NCBI RefSeq assembly: GCF_019112525.1
Contig: NZ_CP077800.1
Location: 496,001 to 560,000 of the forward strand
DNA length: 64,000 nt
Direction of reading: 5' to 3'
Source of the DNA: Modestobacter sp. L9-4
GTDB lineage: Bacteria > Actinomycetota > Actinomycetes > Mycobacteriales > Geodermatophilaceae
In this document: in pieces, positions 46,316 through 58,089 of the stretch
Position numbering within the stretch: position 1 is the stretch's first letter
Layout: each line of letters starts with the position of its first letter
Position numbers and translations under genes: made by a program
Notes under the pieces: generated by a model
Told to the model about the DNA's origin: nothing
The model's database searches: none
Seen by the model: only the letters and a program-made list of their open reading frames with translations

Positions 46316-47145
46316 GCGGGGGTCCTCTCCCGGTCGATCGAGGGGGTGCTCAGGGTGCTGGCGCCGGCTCCGGGAGCCGTGGCGCGACCAGCAGGTACAG
46401 GGCCCATCGGGCGGGCTTTGTTCCCGGCGCGCGTCGTCGGCTGGGCCGTCGACGGGACGCGCTGGGTGGGGATGTGCGTGGTGCAGATGCCGTCGCCGTG
46501 GGCGATGGTCGCCAGCCGCTGGACGTGCGTGCCGACCAGCCGGCTGATCACCGCGGTCTCGGCCTCGCACAGCTGCGGGAACTCGGCGGCCACGTGCGCC
46601 ACCGGGCAGTGGTGCTGGCACAGCTGGCCACCGCTGGAGATCGCCGAGGCGGTCGCGGCGTAGCCCTCCGCGGTGAGCGCGGTGGCGAGCACCTGGGCCC
46701 GGTCGACCGGCTGGGTGCCGGCCTCCTCCACCGCGATGTCGACGGCGGTGGAACACCGCTGGGCCAGGCCTGCCAGCTGCTGCTCGGCGACCGCACGGAC
46801 GGCGTCGGGGCCGCCGTGCTGGGCGACGAACCGCAGCGCGGTCAGCGCCAGGTCGTCATAGGCGTGCGGGAAGCCCGAGCGGCCGGCGTCGGTGAGGGTG
46901 AACCGGCGGGCCGGTCGTCCCCTCCCCCGCTGGCCACCGGGCGCCTCGCGCTCGGCGACGCGGCCCGCGGCGACCAGGCCGTCGAGGTGCCGCCGGACGG
47001 CGGCCGGGCTGACGCCCAGCCGGGCCGCCAGCTCGGTCGCCGACTGGGGGCCGTGCTCCAACAGGAGCGCGCCCACCCGGTCACGGGTACGGCCGTCCTC
47101 GGCCGGCGCACCGGCGGGGACGGCAGCAGCCGCAGTGGATTCCAC
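46312..47145 (-). CDS. sufR: SufR, Fe-S-responsive repressor of the suf operon
   Basis: 277 aa from GTG 47145. Winged HTH residues about 20-85: [40 protein letters not shown], then [15 protein letters not shown]. The effector part contains [20 protein letters not shown] followed by CEAE, the cysteine pattern that ligates the cluster in SufR. About 50 C-terminal residues are Pro/Thr/Ala rich and dispensable-looking. First gene of the operon. The GTG start lies in a palindrome (47143-47157), so the transcript is probably leaderless and autorepressed. Confidence 0.94.
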   Translation of the reverse strand: MESTAAAAVPAGAPAEDGRTRDRVGALLLEHGPQSATELAARLGVSPAAVRRHLDGLVAAGRVAEREAPGGQRGRGRPARRFTLTDAGRSGFPHAYDDLALTALRFVAQHGGPDAVRAVAEQQLAGLAQRCSTAVDIAVEEAGTQPVDRAQVLATALTAEGYAATASAISSGGQLCQHHCPVAHVAAEFPQLCEAETAVISRLVGTHVQRLATIAHGDGICTTHIPTQRVPSTAQPTTRAGNKARPMGPVPAGRATAPGAGASTLSTPSIDRERTPA

Positions 47146-47157
47146 AACACGATTGTG
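47143..47157 (-). promoter_or_regulatory. Probable SufR operator over the -10 and start of sufR
   Basis: Perfect palindrome CACAA-N5-TTGTG. On the minus strand CACAAT (47157-47152) fits a -10, TTGCGG (47179-47174) a -35 at 16 nt, and the transcript would start at or beside the GTG. It resembles the ACAC...TGTG type sites reported for actinobacterial SufR. Confidence 0.55.
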
Positions 47158-47167
47158 TGCTTAATCC

Positions 47168-47207
47168 GAGAGCCCGCAAGCAAGGTGACCCTTGCTTGCG
47201 GGCTCTC
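47168..47207. promoter_or_regulatory. 18-bp inverted repeat upstream of sufR
   Basis: GAGAGCCCGCAAGCAAGG (47168-47185) and its exact reverse complement (47190-47207) flank 4 nt. It covers the proposed sufR -35. The ClpC-like gene already has its own hairpin at 47274, so this may be a second terminator protecting the suf promoter or a regulatory site. Confidence 0.6.
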
Positions 47208-47273
47208 TGGGACCAACGTCACGCAGCCGTGCCTGCGGAGGCCGGACCACATCGGGTCCAGGCACCCGACCTG

Positions 47274-47327
47274 GGCGGTGTGGGGGTGGGCACCACGGTC
47301 GACCGCGGCACCCACCCCCACACCGCC
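47274..47327 (-). terminator. Terminator after the ClpC-like gene
   Basis: GGCGGTGTGGGGGTGGG (47274-47290) pairs with 47311-47327 (17 bp), with an inner CGGTCGACCG palindrome. It starts 5 nt past the stop at 47332. Confidence 0.85.
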
Positions 47328-47331
47328 GCCG

Positions 47332-49902
<2,571 letters not shown>

Positions 49903-50072
49903 GGCGAACAGGGACCTCTCGTGTCGGATGTGGGAGTGCTCACCTCTCCACCCGGCTCACGGCGTCCCGAGGGCCCGGTTCCGGGCTCGGGGACGTCTGC
50001 TGCGTCGGGGTGGACGCCGGGCGGCTGATCGGGCCGGGCGGCGGGGGCACTGACGTAAGTAGCATCGGTGCG
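49903..50072. promoter_or_regulatory. Divergent promoter region clpC-like / ctaA
   Basis: TAGCAT at 50060-50065 is a -10 for ctaA placing the start near the GTG at 50073 (leaderless). A bulged palindrome CCCGAG-CCCGG / CCGGG-CTCGGG lies at 49966-49991. No HspR (HAIR) or CIRCE site was found for the chaperone gene. Confidence 0.4.
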
Positions 50073-51011
50073 GTGACGGTTCTTCCCGCGTCGTTCCGCT
50101 CTCGGATGAACCCCTCCATGGTCTCCCGCATTGCCCTGGCCAACGTGATCGCCAACGGCGTGATCGTCGTGACCGGCGGCGCCGTGCGGCTGACCGGGTC
50201 GGGTCTGGGCTGCCCCACCTGGCCCGAGTGCACCGACGGCAGCATCCGGCCCACCCCCGAGCTCGCCGGCCACGGTCTGATCGAGTTCGGCAACCGGCTG
50301 CTCACCTTCGCCGTGACCGTCGTCGCCATCGCGATCGTGGTCGCCGTCTTCGCCTCGGTCCGCAAGGACCTGCGCAAGCTCGCCGTGCTGAGCTTCCTGG
50401 GCATCCCGGCGCAGGCGCTGCTCGGTGGCGTCACCGTGCTGACCGGCCTCAACCCGTGGACGGTCGCCGCGCACTTCCTCGTGTCCGCGGTGCTCGTCGC
50501 GATCGCCACGGTCCTGTGGCTGCGCTCGCGGGAACCCGGCGTCGGCCAGCTGGTGGTCCGGCGGCCGTTCGCGCTGCTGGTCACCGGCATCGCTGCCACG
50601 GTCGCCGCCGTGCAGGTGGTCGGCACCGTGGTCACCGGCAGCGGGCCGCACAGCGGCGACCCGGGCGCCGGGCGCACCGGGTTCGACCCCGAGCTGGTCA
50701 GCCAGCTGCACGCCGACTTCGTGTTCCTGCTGATCGGGCTGACCGTCGCGCTGCTGGTCGCGCTGGCCGCCACCGACTCCCCCGGCCGGGTCCGCCGGGC
50801 CGCCCGCGACCTGCTCGTGGTCGAGCTCCTGCAGGGCGTCATCGGCTACGTGCAGTACTTCACGCACCTGCCCGTGGTCGCGGTGCTGCTGCACATGGCC
50901 GGGGCGGTGCTGATCACCGTCTACACCGCGCGGCTGGTGTGGTCGGTGCGCGGCCCGGCCTCCGAGGTGCCGCTGGAGTCGGCCCACCCGGTCTCCGCCG
51001 CCGTCCGCTGA
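50073..51011 (+). CDS. ctaA: Haem A synthase (CtaA/COX15)
   Basis: 312 aa from GTG 50073; longer frame upstream has no support. Eight membrane helices, with LTGSGLGCPTWPECTDGSIR in the first loop (the two Cys form the conserved ECL1 disulfide), haem-ligand His in GLIEFGNRLLTF region, WTVAAHFLVSAVLVA, SQLHADFVFLLIGLTV and VAVLLHMAGAVLITVYTARL. Oxidises haem O to haem A for cytochrome aa3. ctaB is convergent 660 nt downstream, beyond a repeat array. Confidence 0.95.
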   Translation: MTVLPASFRSRMNPSMVSRIALANVIANGVIVVTGGAVRLTGSGLGCPTWPECTDGSIRPTPELAGHGLIEFGNRLLTFAVTVVAIAIVVAVFASVRKDLRKLAVLSFLGIPAQALLGGVTVLTGLNPWTVAAHFLVSAVLVAIATVLWLRSREPGVGQLVVRRPFALLVTGIAATVAAVQVVGTVVTGSGPHSGDPGAGRTGFDPELVSQLHADFVFLLIGLTVALLVALAATDSPGRVRRAARDLLVVELLQGVIGYVQYFTHLPVVAVLLHMAGAVLITVYTARLVWSVRGPASEVPLESAHPVSAAVR

Positions 51012-51180
51012 CGGCGGGCCGGGCGGCCGAGGCGCCGTCCGGCACCGCGCCTGATGGGCGCTGCGGGACACCCCTTCGCACCGGACCCGGCGCGGCAACA
51101 CGCCGGCCGCGACACCTGGTGTCGTGCGGCGTCCGTGACTCGTCGTCCGGATCGAACCCGTCCGGCCGACTGCCGCGCTG
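51012..51180. other. Non-coding region after ctaA
   Basis: A weak hairpin GACGGCG/CGCCGTC (about 51010-51040) follows the ctaA stop. From about 51131 the sequence drifts into degenerate copies of the 50-bp repeat. No gene. Confidence 0.4.
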
Positions 51181-51504
51181 GACCGTGAGGGCGAATCAGC
51201 CGTCACGTCGTCCCGGACGTCCGCGCTCGACCGTGAGAGCCGAACCCTCCGGAAGGCCGTAGCCGGACGTCCGCGCGGGACCGTGAGAGGCGAGTCGGCC
51301 GTGACGTCGTACCCGGACGCCTGCGCTCGACCGTGAGAGGTGAGCCCTTCGTGACGTCGTACCCGGACGTCCGCACTCGACCGTGAAGTCCGAGTCCTCC
51401 GTGACGTCGTACCTGGACGTCCGCGCTGTGACGTCGTACCGGACGTCCGCACTCGACCGTGAGGGCCGCGTCGGCCGTCACGTCATACCCGGATGTCCGC
51501 CGCC
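51181..51504. repeat. Tandem array of about six 50-bp units
   Basis: Units start with GACCGTGAG at 51181, 51229, 51279, 51329, 51379 and 51455 (48, 50, 50, 50, 49+27 and about 50 bp). Each has a variable middle and ends with GTGACGTCGTACCCGGACGT then CCGCGCTC. A partial copy of the second half (51428-51454) is inserted after the fifth unit. The period is not a multiple of three and no frame stays coherent, so it is non-coding. Confidence 0.88.
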
Positions 51505-51675
51505 GTCGCGCGCCACGGACGGCGGACGTCGTCCGGTCACGCGCCCGGACGCCCCCGCGCCGGTCGTGGGCACTGTGCGGCGGGTGCCCGTTCCCGGCGA
51601 GGAGTGGGCTCGTGGGGCACAGCGTCGGCCGGCTCACCGCGGCGCAGGGCGCCGGTGGGCCGGGTGGGTCCGTCC
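51505..51675. other. Non-coding region before the ctaB stop
   Basis: Holds a hairpin GTCCGCCG/CGGCGGAC (51495-51527) that may end ctaA or array transcription. No gene or ribosome-binding site is supported. Confidence 0.4.
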
Positions 51676-52599
51676 TCAGACGAGGACGTCAGCGACCAGG
51701 GCGATCGACAGCAGCGTCATGTAGGTGATCGACACCGAGAACAGCTTCATCGGCCGGTCGGGACCGCCGGAGCGGATCCGCCGCAGCCAGGCGTGGGACT
51801 CCGCCACGTACCAGAGCCCCAGGCCGAGCGTGGACAGCCCGGTGATCCAGCCGAGCTGCGGGGTGACGGGCACCATCAGCAGGGAGGTGCCCAGGGTGCC
51901 CCAGGCCCACGCGACCGACTGCTGCCCGACGGTGACCGGACCCGCGACCACCGACAGCATCGGCACCCCGGCGCGGAAGTAGTCGAAGCGGAAGCGGCTG
52001 GCCAGCGCCCAGAAGTGCGGCATCTGCCAGCAGAAGACGATCCCGAAGAACACCACCGCCGGCCAGTCCAGCGACCCGGTGACCGCGGCCCAGCCGATGA
52101 GCACGGGGGCCGCGCCCGGCAGGCCGCCGAAGACGGTGTTGTGGTGGGTGCGGCGCTTGAGCACCATCGTGTAGAGCACCGAGTAGGCCAGCACCGCCGC
52201 GGCGGCCAGCGCGGTGGCCAGCGGCGTGGTGAACAGGCCCAGCAGCACCAGCGAGACCCACGCCAGGATGACGCCGAAGACCAGCGCGTTGCGCGGGCTG
52301 ATGACCCCGCTGGGGATCGGCCGGTCGCGGGTTCGCGACATCAGCCGGTCGATGTCGCGGTCGAACCAGCAGTTGATGGTGTTGGCGGCCCCGGCGGCGA
52401 GCATCCCGCCCACCAGGGTGGCCAGCACCAGGCCGGTGCCCGGCCAGCCGCCGGAGGCCAGCATCATCGCCGGCAGCGTGGTGACCAGCAGCAGCTCGAC
52501 GAGCTTGGGCTTGGTCAGCGACACGTAGGCGGCCACCGTCGCGCGGGTGGACCGCAGGGCCTGGGCCCGGCTGACGGGCCGGTCGGCGATCGCCGTCAC
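51676..52599 (-). CDS. ctaB: Protohaem IX farnesyltransferase (haem O synthase)
   Basis: 307 aa from GTG 52599. UbiA prenyltransferase fold with about nine helices. First Asp-rich motif AANTINCWFDRDIDRLMSRT (NxxxDxxxD), then RPIPSGVISPRNAL; second region LKRRTHHNTVFGGLPGAAPV and CWQMPHFWALASRFRFDYFR are CtaB/Cox10 signatures. Converts haem B to haem O, the substrate of CtaA. Divergent from tkt. Confidence 0.96.
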   Translation of the reverse strand: MTAIADRPVSRAQALRSTRATVAAYVSLTKPKLVELLLVTTLPAMMLASGGWPGTGLVLATLVGGMLAAGAANTINCWFDRDIDRLMSRTRDRPIPSGVISPRNALVFGVILAWVSLVLLGLFTTPLATALAAAAVLAYSVLYTMVLKRRTHHNTVFGGLPGAAPVLIGWAAVTGSLDWPAVVFFGIVFCWQMPHFWALASRFRFDYFRAGVPMLSVVAGPVTVGQQSVAWAWGTLGTSLLMVPVTPQLGWITGLSTLGLGLWYVAESHAWLRRIRSGGPDRPMKLFSVSITYMTLLSIALVADVLV

Positions 52600-52649
52600 C
52601 GGGTGCCCAGGGGCGCGGTCGCGCGCGGGCAGCAGGGCACCGATGAGTC

Positions 52650-52680
52650 CTTATCCGCCGGGATGTGGTTTGCCTGACAA
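52650..52680 (-). promoter_or_regulatory. Possible ctaB promoter
   Basis: Minus strand TTGTCA (52680-52675) and GATAAG (52655-52650) with a 19-nt spacer, 50 nt upstream of the ctaB GTG. Confidence 0.35.
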
Positions 52681-52733
52681 CTGTAACCCGCCTCCCTCTG
52701 TGCAGCGCCTGGGATGACTAGGGTTTGATCACG

Positions 52734-52761
52734 TTGACTCTGCGCGTGATGCGGGTAGGGC
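52734..52761 (+). promoter_or_regulatory. Possible tkt promoter
   Basis: TTGACT (52734-52739), 16-nt spacer, TAGGGC (52756-52761); leader of about 150 nt. GATGACTAGGGT just upstream (52714-52723) offers a second -10 (TAGGGT). Confidence 0.35.
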
Positions 52762-52918
52762 GGACGTCGAGGACGACGGCGCGCTTCCGGTCACGACCTC
52801 CGACCGCGCCGACCGGGGCGGCCGTGGTGTGCACCGTCGTCCGCCCGGGGCAGGGTCGCCCCCGAGCCCCCGGGTGGGTCCGACATCGACCGATCCCCGA
52901 GGGAGCACCGAGCGCCAC

Positions 52919-55156
52919 ATGACCACCGACAGCAGCTCCGCCACGCAGTCCACGAACGCCGAGGCACCGGCCGAGGCCGCCAGCGACACCCCCACGGGGT
53001 CGCCGCGCCAGCCGCAGCCGACCCTCCCCGAGGGCTTCGGCGACCTGGACCGCAAGGCCATCGACACCGCCCGCGTGCTGGCGATGGACGCCGTCCAGAA
53101 GGTCGGCAACGGCCACCCCGGCACCGCGATGAGCATGGCGCCCGTCGCCTACCTGCTCTTCCAGAAGTGGCTCAAGCACGACCCCTCCGACCCCAACTGG
53201 CCGGCGCGTGACCGCTTCGTGCTCTCCATGGGCCACTCCAGCCTGACGCTGTACGTCCAGCTCTACCTGGCCGGCTACGGCCTCGAGCTCGAGGACCTGC
53301 AGGCGCTGCGCACCTGGGGCTCGAAGACCCCGGGCCACCCCGAGGTCGGCCACACCGCCGGCGTCGAGACCACCACCGGCCCGCTGGGCCAGGGCGTGGG
53401 CAACGCGGTGGGCATGGCCATGGCCGCCCGTCGCGAGCGCGGTCTGCTCGACCCCGAGGCCGCCGAGGGCGAGAGCCTGTTCGACCACACCATCTGGGCC
53501 TTCGCCTCCGACGGTGACCTCGAGGAGGGCATCTCCGGCGAGGCCTCCTCGCTGGCCGGCACCCAGCAGCTGGGCAACCTCGTGCTGGTCTACGACGACA
53601 ACAAGATCTCGATCGAGGACGACACCACGATCGCCTTCACCGAGGACGTCGGCGCCCGCTACGCCGCCTACGGCTGGCACGTCCAGCACGTCGCCGACGG
53701 TGAGGACCTCGCCTCGATCGACGCTGCCTTCGCCGCCGCCAAGGCCGAGACGACGAAGCCCTCGATCATCGTGCTGCGCACGGTCATCGGCTGGCCGTCG
53801 CCGAACAAGCAGAACACCGGCGGGGTCCACGGCTCCGCGCTCGGCGACGCCGAGGTCAAGGCCACCAAGGAGGTGCTCGGCTTCGACCCCGAGAAGACCT
53901 TCGACGTCGCCGCCGAGGTCATCGAGCACACCCGCAAGGCCGTCAGCCGCGGCCAGGAGGCCCAGGCCGCCTGGCAGACCCAGTTCGAGGCGTGGCAGCA
54001 GGCCAACCCCGAGGCCGCCGCGCTGATGGAGCGGATGACCACCCGCACCCTCCCCGAGGGCTGGCAGGACAAGCTCCCCAGCTGGGACGCCGACCCCAAG
54101 GGCGTCGCCACCCGCAAGGCCTCCGGCGAGGTGCTCGCCGCGCTCTACCCCGAGCTCCCCGAGCTGTGGGGCGGCTCGGCCGACCTGGCCGAGAGCAACA
54201 ACACCGCGGTCAAGGGCGAGCCGTCGTTCCTGCCGGCCAGCCGCCAGACCAAGGCGTGGTCCGGTGGCCCCTACGGCCGCACCCTGCACTTCGGTGTCCG
54301 TGAGCACGCCATGGGCGCGGTCATGAACGGCATCGCCCTGCACGGCGGCACCCGCGTCTACGGCGGCACGTTCCTCACCTTCTCCGACTACATGCGCGGT
54401 GCGGTGCGCCTGGCCGCCCTCATGCAGCTGCCGGTGACCTACGTGTGGACCCACGACTCCATCGGCCTGGGCGAGGACGGCCCGACCCACCAGCCGATCG
54501 AGCACTACGCCGCGCTGCGCGCCATCCCGGGTCTGGACTTCGTCCGCCCGGCCGACGCCAACGAGACCGCGGTCGCGTGGCGGACCATCCTCGAGCACAA
54601 CGACCGGCCCGCCGGTCTGGCGCTGTCGCGGCAGAACCTGCCGGTCTTCGACCGCACCGAGTTCGGCTCGGCCGAGGGCACCGCCAAGGGCGGTTACGTG
54701 CTGGCCGAGGCCTCGACCGGCACGCCCGAGGTCATCCTCATGGGCACCGGCTCAGAGGTGCAGATCGCCGTCGCCGCCCGCGAGCAGCTCGAGGCCGCGG
54801 GCGTCCCCACGCGGGTCGTGTCGATCCCGTGCTGGGAGTGGTTCGCCGAGCAGGGCCAGGAGTACCGCGAGCAGGTGCTGCCCCCCTCGGTCAAGGCGCG
54901 CGTCAGCGTCGAGGCCGGTGTGCCCATGGGCTGGCGTGAGTTCGTCGGCGACGCCGGCCGGATCGTCGGCATCAACCACTACGGCGCCAGCGCCAGCTAC
55001 TCCAAGCTCTACGAGGAGTTCGGGCTGACCGGCGAGGCCGTCGTCGCCGCCGCGCGGGAGAGCATCGAGGCAGCCGCCAACGGTGCCAACCCGCCCTCCG
55101 GCGCCGCTGTCGCCCGCGGCGGGGTCTACTCCTCGACCGCCACCGGCGACCACTGA
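52919..55156 (+). CDS. tkt: Transketolase
   Basis: 745 aa, ATG 52919. N-terminal 35 residues are Ser/Thr/Ala/Pro rich. Core: [36 protein letters not shown], the ThDP motif [20 protein letters not shown] ending in [34 protein letters not shown] with the catalytic Glu, [20 protein letters not shown]. Transfers C2 units in the non-oxidative pentose phosphate pathway. First gene of tkt-tal-zwf-opcA-pgl. A family palindrome follows its stop, so expression of tal may be partly separate. Confidence 0.97.
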   Translation: MTTDSSSATQSTNAEAPAEAASDTPTGSPRQPQPTLPEGFGDLDRKAIDTARVLAMDAVQKVGNGHPGTAMSMAPVAYLLFQKWLKHDPSDPNWPARDRFVLSMGHSSLTLYVQLYLAGYGLELEDLQALRTWGSKTPGHPEVGHTAGVETTTGPLGQGVGNAVGMAMAARRERGLLDPEAAEGESLFDHTIWAFASDGDLEEGISGEASSLAGTQQLGNLVLVYDDNKISIEDDTTIAFTEDVGARYAAYGWHVQHVADGEDLASIDAAFAAAKAETTKPSIIVLRTVIGWPSPNKQNTGGVHGSALGDAEVKATKEVLGFDPEKTFDVAAEVIEHTRKAVSRGQEAQAAWQTQFEAWQQANPEAAALMERMTTRTLPEGWQDKLPSWDADPKGVATRKASGEVLAALYPELPELWGGSADLAESNNTAVKGEPSFLPASRQTKAWSGGPYGRTLHFGVREHAMGAVMNGIALHGGTRVYGGTFLTFSDYMRGAVRLAALMQLPVTYVWTHDSIGLGEDGPTHQPIEHYAALRAIPGLDFVRPADANETAVAWRTILEHNDRPAGLALSRQNLPVFDRTEFGSAEGTAKGGYVLAEASTGTPEVILMGTGSEVQIAVAAREQLEAAGVPTRVVSIPCWEWFAEQGQEYREQVLPPSVKARVSVEAGVPMGWREFVGDAGRIVGINHYGASASYSKLYEEFGLTGEAVVAAARESIEAAANGANPPSGAAVARGGVYSSTATGDH

Positions 55157-55161
55157 TGTAA

Positions 55162-55217
55162 GGACCCCGCTGCCCCCCACGCTTCGCTAGCTCAGCGCGG
55201 GCCCCTGCAGCGGGGCC
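55162..55217. repeat. 56-bp palindromic element after tkt (dispersed family)
   Basis: GGACCCCGCTGCCCCCCACG ... GCCCCTGCAGCGGGGCC. Lies 5 nt after the tkt stop and 63 nt before tal. Outer stem 9-11 bp, inner GCGC-type stem. Probably a (partial) terminator. Confidence 0.85.
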
Positions 55218-55280
55218 GACAGACACTCTCGGGCGGGGCACCAGGCCTGGTGCCCCGCCCACCCCACGGAAGGCAGTGAG

Positions 55281-56387
55281 ATGGCACAGAACGAGAACCT
55301 GGCGAACCTGTCGAAGACGGGGGTCGCCGTCTGGCTCGACGACCTGTCCCGCGACCTGATCCACGGCGGTGACCTGCAGAAGCTGGTCGACGAGTCCAGC
55401 GTCGTCGGCGTCACCACCAACCCGAGCATCTTCGCCGCGGCGATCAGCGGCTCGAAGTCCTACGACGACCAGCTGCACGCCCTGGCCGTGCGCAGCGTCA
55501 GCGTCGAGGAGGCGCTGCGCACCATCACCGCCGCCGACGTCCGCGACGCCTGCGACCTGCTGGAGCCGGTCTACGCCCGCACCGGCCGTGACGGCCGCGT
55601 CTCCCTCGAGGTAGCCCCCGGCCTCGCCCACGACGAGGACGGCACCGCCGCCGAGGCCGCCCACCTGTGGTGGCTCGTCGACCGGCCGAACCTCTTCATC
55701 AAGATCCCGGCCACGCTGGCCAGCCTCCCGGCGATCACCACCACGATCGCCAAGGGCATCAGCGTCAACGTGACGCTGATCTTCAGCACCGAGCGCTACC
55801 GCGCCGTCATGGACGCCTACCTCGCCGGCCTCGAGCAGCGCCTGGCCGAGGACCCGGAGGCCTCGCTCGAGGGCATCGAGTCCGTCGCCTCGTTCTTCGT
55901 GTCCCGCGTGGACACCGAGATCGACAAGCGCCTGGACGCCAGCGGCGCCGACGCCTCGCTCAAGGGCAAGGCCGGCGTGGCCAACGCGCAGCTGGCCTAC
56001 CAGGCCTACGAGGAGGTCTTCTCCTCCGACCGCTGGAAGGCGCTGGAGGCCAAGGGCGCGAGCAAGCAGCGCCCGCTGTGGGCCTCGACCGGGGTCAAGA
56101 ACCCGGAGTACTCCGACACCCTGTACCTCTCGGAGCTCACCGCCCCCGACACGGTCAACACGATGCCCGGCAAGACCATGCAGGCCTTCGCCGACCACGG
56201 TCAGGTCGGGACCCCGATCCAGTCCTCCTACGCCGCGGCCGAGAAGGTCATGGCCGACGTCGCCGCTGCCGGCATCGACTTCGACGACGTCTTCCGCGTC
56301 CTCGAGGAGGAGGCCGTGCAGAAGTTCGTCGACGCGTGGGACGAGCTCACCGCCTCCGTCAAGGAGCAGCTCGAAGACAAGAAGTGA
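55281..56387 (+). CDS. tal: Transaldolase
   Basis: 368 aa, ATG 55281 with GGAAGG at 55269-55274. (beta/alpha)8 class I aldolase: VWLDDLSRDLIHGGDLQKLV, VVGVTTNPSIFAAAISGS, the Schiff-base lysine K141 in PNLFIKIPATLASLPAITTT, SVASFFVSRVDTEIDKRLDA, LWASTGVKNPEYSDTLYLSE. Transfers dihydroxyacetone units between sugar phosphates. Belongs to the longer (about 370 aa) actinobacterial type. Confidence 0.97.
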   Translation: MAQNENLANLSKTGVAVWLDDLSRDLIHGGDLQKLVDESSVVGVTTNPSIFAAAISGSKSYDDQLHALAVRSVSVEEALRTITAADVRDACDLLEPVYARTGRDGRVSLEVAPGLAHDEDGTAAEAAHLWWLVDRPNLFIKIPATLASLPAITTTIAKGISVNVTLIFSTERYRAVMDAYLAGLEQRLAEDPEASLEGIESVASFFVSRVDTEIDKRLDASGADASLKGKAGVANAQLAYQAYEEVFSSDRWKALEAKGASKQRPLWASTGVKNPEYSDTLYLSELTAPDTVNTMPGKTMQAFADHGQVGTPIQSSYAAAEKVMADVAAAGIDFDDVFRVLEEEAVQKFVDAWDELTASVKEQLEDKK

Positions 56388-56392
56388 CCCGC

Positions 56393-56432
56393 CGGGGGCG
56401 GTGCGTCCGGGCGACCGGACGCACCGCCCCCG
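56393..56432 (+). terminator. Hairpin between tal and zwf
   Basis: CGGGGGCGGTGCGTCCGG (56393-56410) pairs perfectly with 56415-56432 over GCGA. It begins 5 nt after the tal stop, so zwf probably has its own promoter within 56433-56507 or depends on readthrough. Confidence 0.85.
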
Positions 56433-56507
56433 CACTCGCCCGCCGCCCGGGTCGCCCGCCGGGCCGGACGGCGGGCGCTCCCCTGCGAGCCCTCGAGGAC
56501 GGAAACG

Positions 56508-58031
56508 ATGTCCACCAACCCGTTGCGTGACCCGCGGGACCGGCGGCTGCCCCGAGTGCCGGAGCCGTGCGCTCTGGTGGTCTTCGGGATCACCGGCGAC
56601 CTGTCGCGCAAGAAGCTCCTGCCGGCCGTCTACGACCTGGCCAACCGGGGCCTGCTGCCCACCAACTTCGCGCTGCTGGGCTTCGCCCGTCGCGACTGGG
56701 GCGACTCGGAGTTCTCCGAGCTGGCCCGCTCCGCCGCCCGCGAGCACGCCCGCACCCCGTGGCGCGAGGAGGTCTGGGAGCGCCTCGCCAGCAGCGTCCG
56801 CTTCATCCAGGGCTCCTTCGACGACGACGCCGCCTTCGACGAGCTCGCCGCCAACCTGGCCGAGCTCGAGGGCAGCCACGGCATCGGCGGCAACGCCGCC
56901 TTCTACCTCTCCATCCCCCCGGCCATGTTCCCCACCGTGCTCAAGCAGATGGAGCGCACCGGGATGGCGGAGAGCACCCCCGACCGCTGGCGCCGCGTGG
57001 TCGTGGAGAAGCCCTTCGGCAACGACCTGGCCTCCAGTCGCGAGCTCAACTCGCTGGTCGACTCGGTGTTCACCGCCGACGACGTCTTCCGGATCGACCA
57101 CTACCTGGGCAAGGAGACGGTCCAGAACCTGCTGGCGCTGCGCTTCGCCAACGAGCTGTTCGAGCCCGTCTGGAACGGTCACCACGTCGACTCGGTGCAG
57201 ATCACCATGGCCGAGGACGTCGGGATCGGCGGCCGGGCCGGCTTCTACGAGAAGACCGGCGCCGCCCGCGACGTGCTGCAGAACCACCTGCTCCAGTTGC
57301 TGGCGCTCACCGCCATGGAGGAGCCGGTGGAGTTCTCCGCCGAGGAGATCCGCACCGAGAAGCTCAAGGTGCTGCGCGCGGTCTCCGTCCCCGCGCCCGA
57401 GGACATGGAGCGCGACGCCGTCCGCGGCCAGTACGAGCAGGGCTGGCTGGCCGGGCAGCGCGCCACCGGCTACCGGCAGGAGACCGGTGTCGCCGACGAC
57501 TCGACCACCGAGACCTACGCCGCCGTCCGGCTGGGCGTGGAGACCCGGCGCTGGGCCGGCGTGCCGTTCTACCTGCGCACCGGCAAGCGGCTCCCCCGCC
57601 GGGTCACCGAGATCGCCCTGGTGTTCAAACGCGCACCGCACCTGCCCTTCGCGCCCACCGACACCGAGGAGCTGGGCCACAACCAGCTGGTGATCCGGGT
57701 GCAGCCCGACGAGGGCATGACGCTGAAGTTCGGCTCCAAGGTGCCCGGCAGCGTCATGGAGGTCCGCGACGTCGCGATGGACTTCCTCTACGGCGAGCAG
57801 TTCACCGAGGCCAGCCCCGAGGCCTACGAGCGGCTGCTGCTGGACGTGCTGCTCGGCGACGCCACGCTGTTCCCCCGCAACGCCGAGGTCGAGGCCTCCT
57901 GGGCGGTCATCGACCCGCTCGAGGAGTACTGGGCCGACACCACCCCGCAGCCCTACCGGGCCGGGGAGTGGGGCCCGAAGGCCGCCGACGACATGCTGGC
58001 CGCCGAGGGCCGCTCGTGGCGCCGGCCGTGA
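56508..58031 (+). CDS. zwf: Glucose-6-phosphate 1-dehydrogenase
   Basis: 507 aa, ATG 56508. NADP-binding LVVFGITGDLSRKKLLPAVY, substrate motif FRIDHYLGKETVQNLLALRF (about 192-211), MAEDVGIGGRAGFYEKTGAA, RTGKRLPRRVTEIALVFKRA. Oxidises glucose-6-phosphate to 6-phosphogluconolactone. The corresponding gene in M. tuberculosis is zwf2 (Rv1447c). OpcA, encoded next, is its usual activator. Confidence 0.97.
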   Translation: MSTNPLRDPRDRRLPRVPEPCALVVFGITGDLSRKKLLPAVYDLANRGLLPTNFALLGFARRDWGDSEFSELARSAAREHARTPWREEVWERLASSVRFIQGSFDDDAAFDELAANLAELEGSHGIGGNAAFYLSIPPAMFPTVLKQMERTGMAESTPDRWRRVVVEKPFGNDLASSRELNSLVDSVFTADDVFRIDHYLGKETVQNLLALRFANELFEPVWNGHHVDSVQITMAEDVGIGGRAGFYEKTGAARDVLQNHLLQLLALTAMEEPVEFSAEEIRTEKLKVLRAVSVPAPEDMERDAVRGQYEQGWLAGQRATGYRQETGVADDSTTETYAAVRLGVETRRWAGVPFYLRTGKRLPRRVTEIALVFKRAPHLPFAPTDTEELGHNQLVIRVQPDEGMTLKFGSKVPGSVMEVRDVAMDFLYGEQFTEASPEAYERLLLDVLLGDATLFPRNAEVEASWAVIDPLEEYWADTTPQPYRAGEWGPKAADDMLAAEGRSWRRP

Positions 58032-58089
58032 CCGGAACGACGACGGACGCACCGGCCGCCGCGCACCCGACCTACGAGAGAGGCCTGTC

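Noticed and set aside
51181-51504. CRISPR-like periodic repeats
   Set aside because: The repeats are contiguous 50-bp units without unique spacers of constant size, and no cas genes are in the window.
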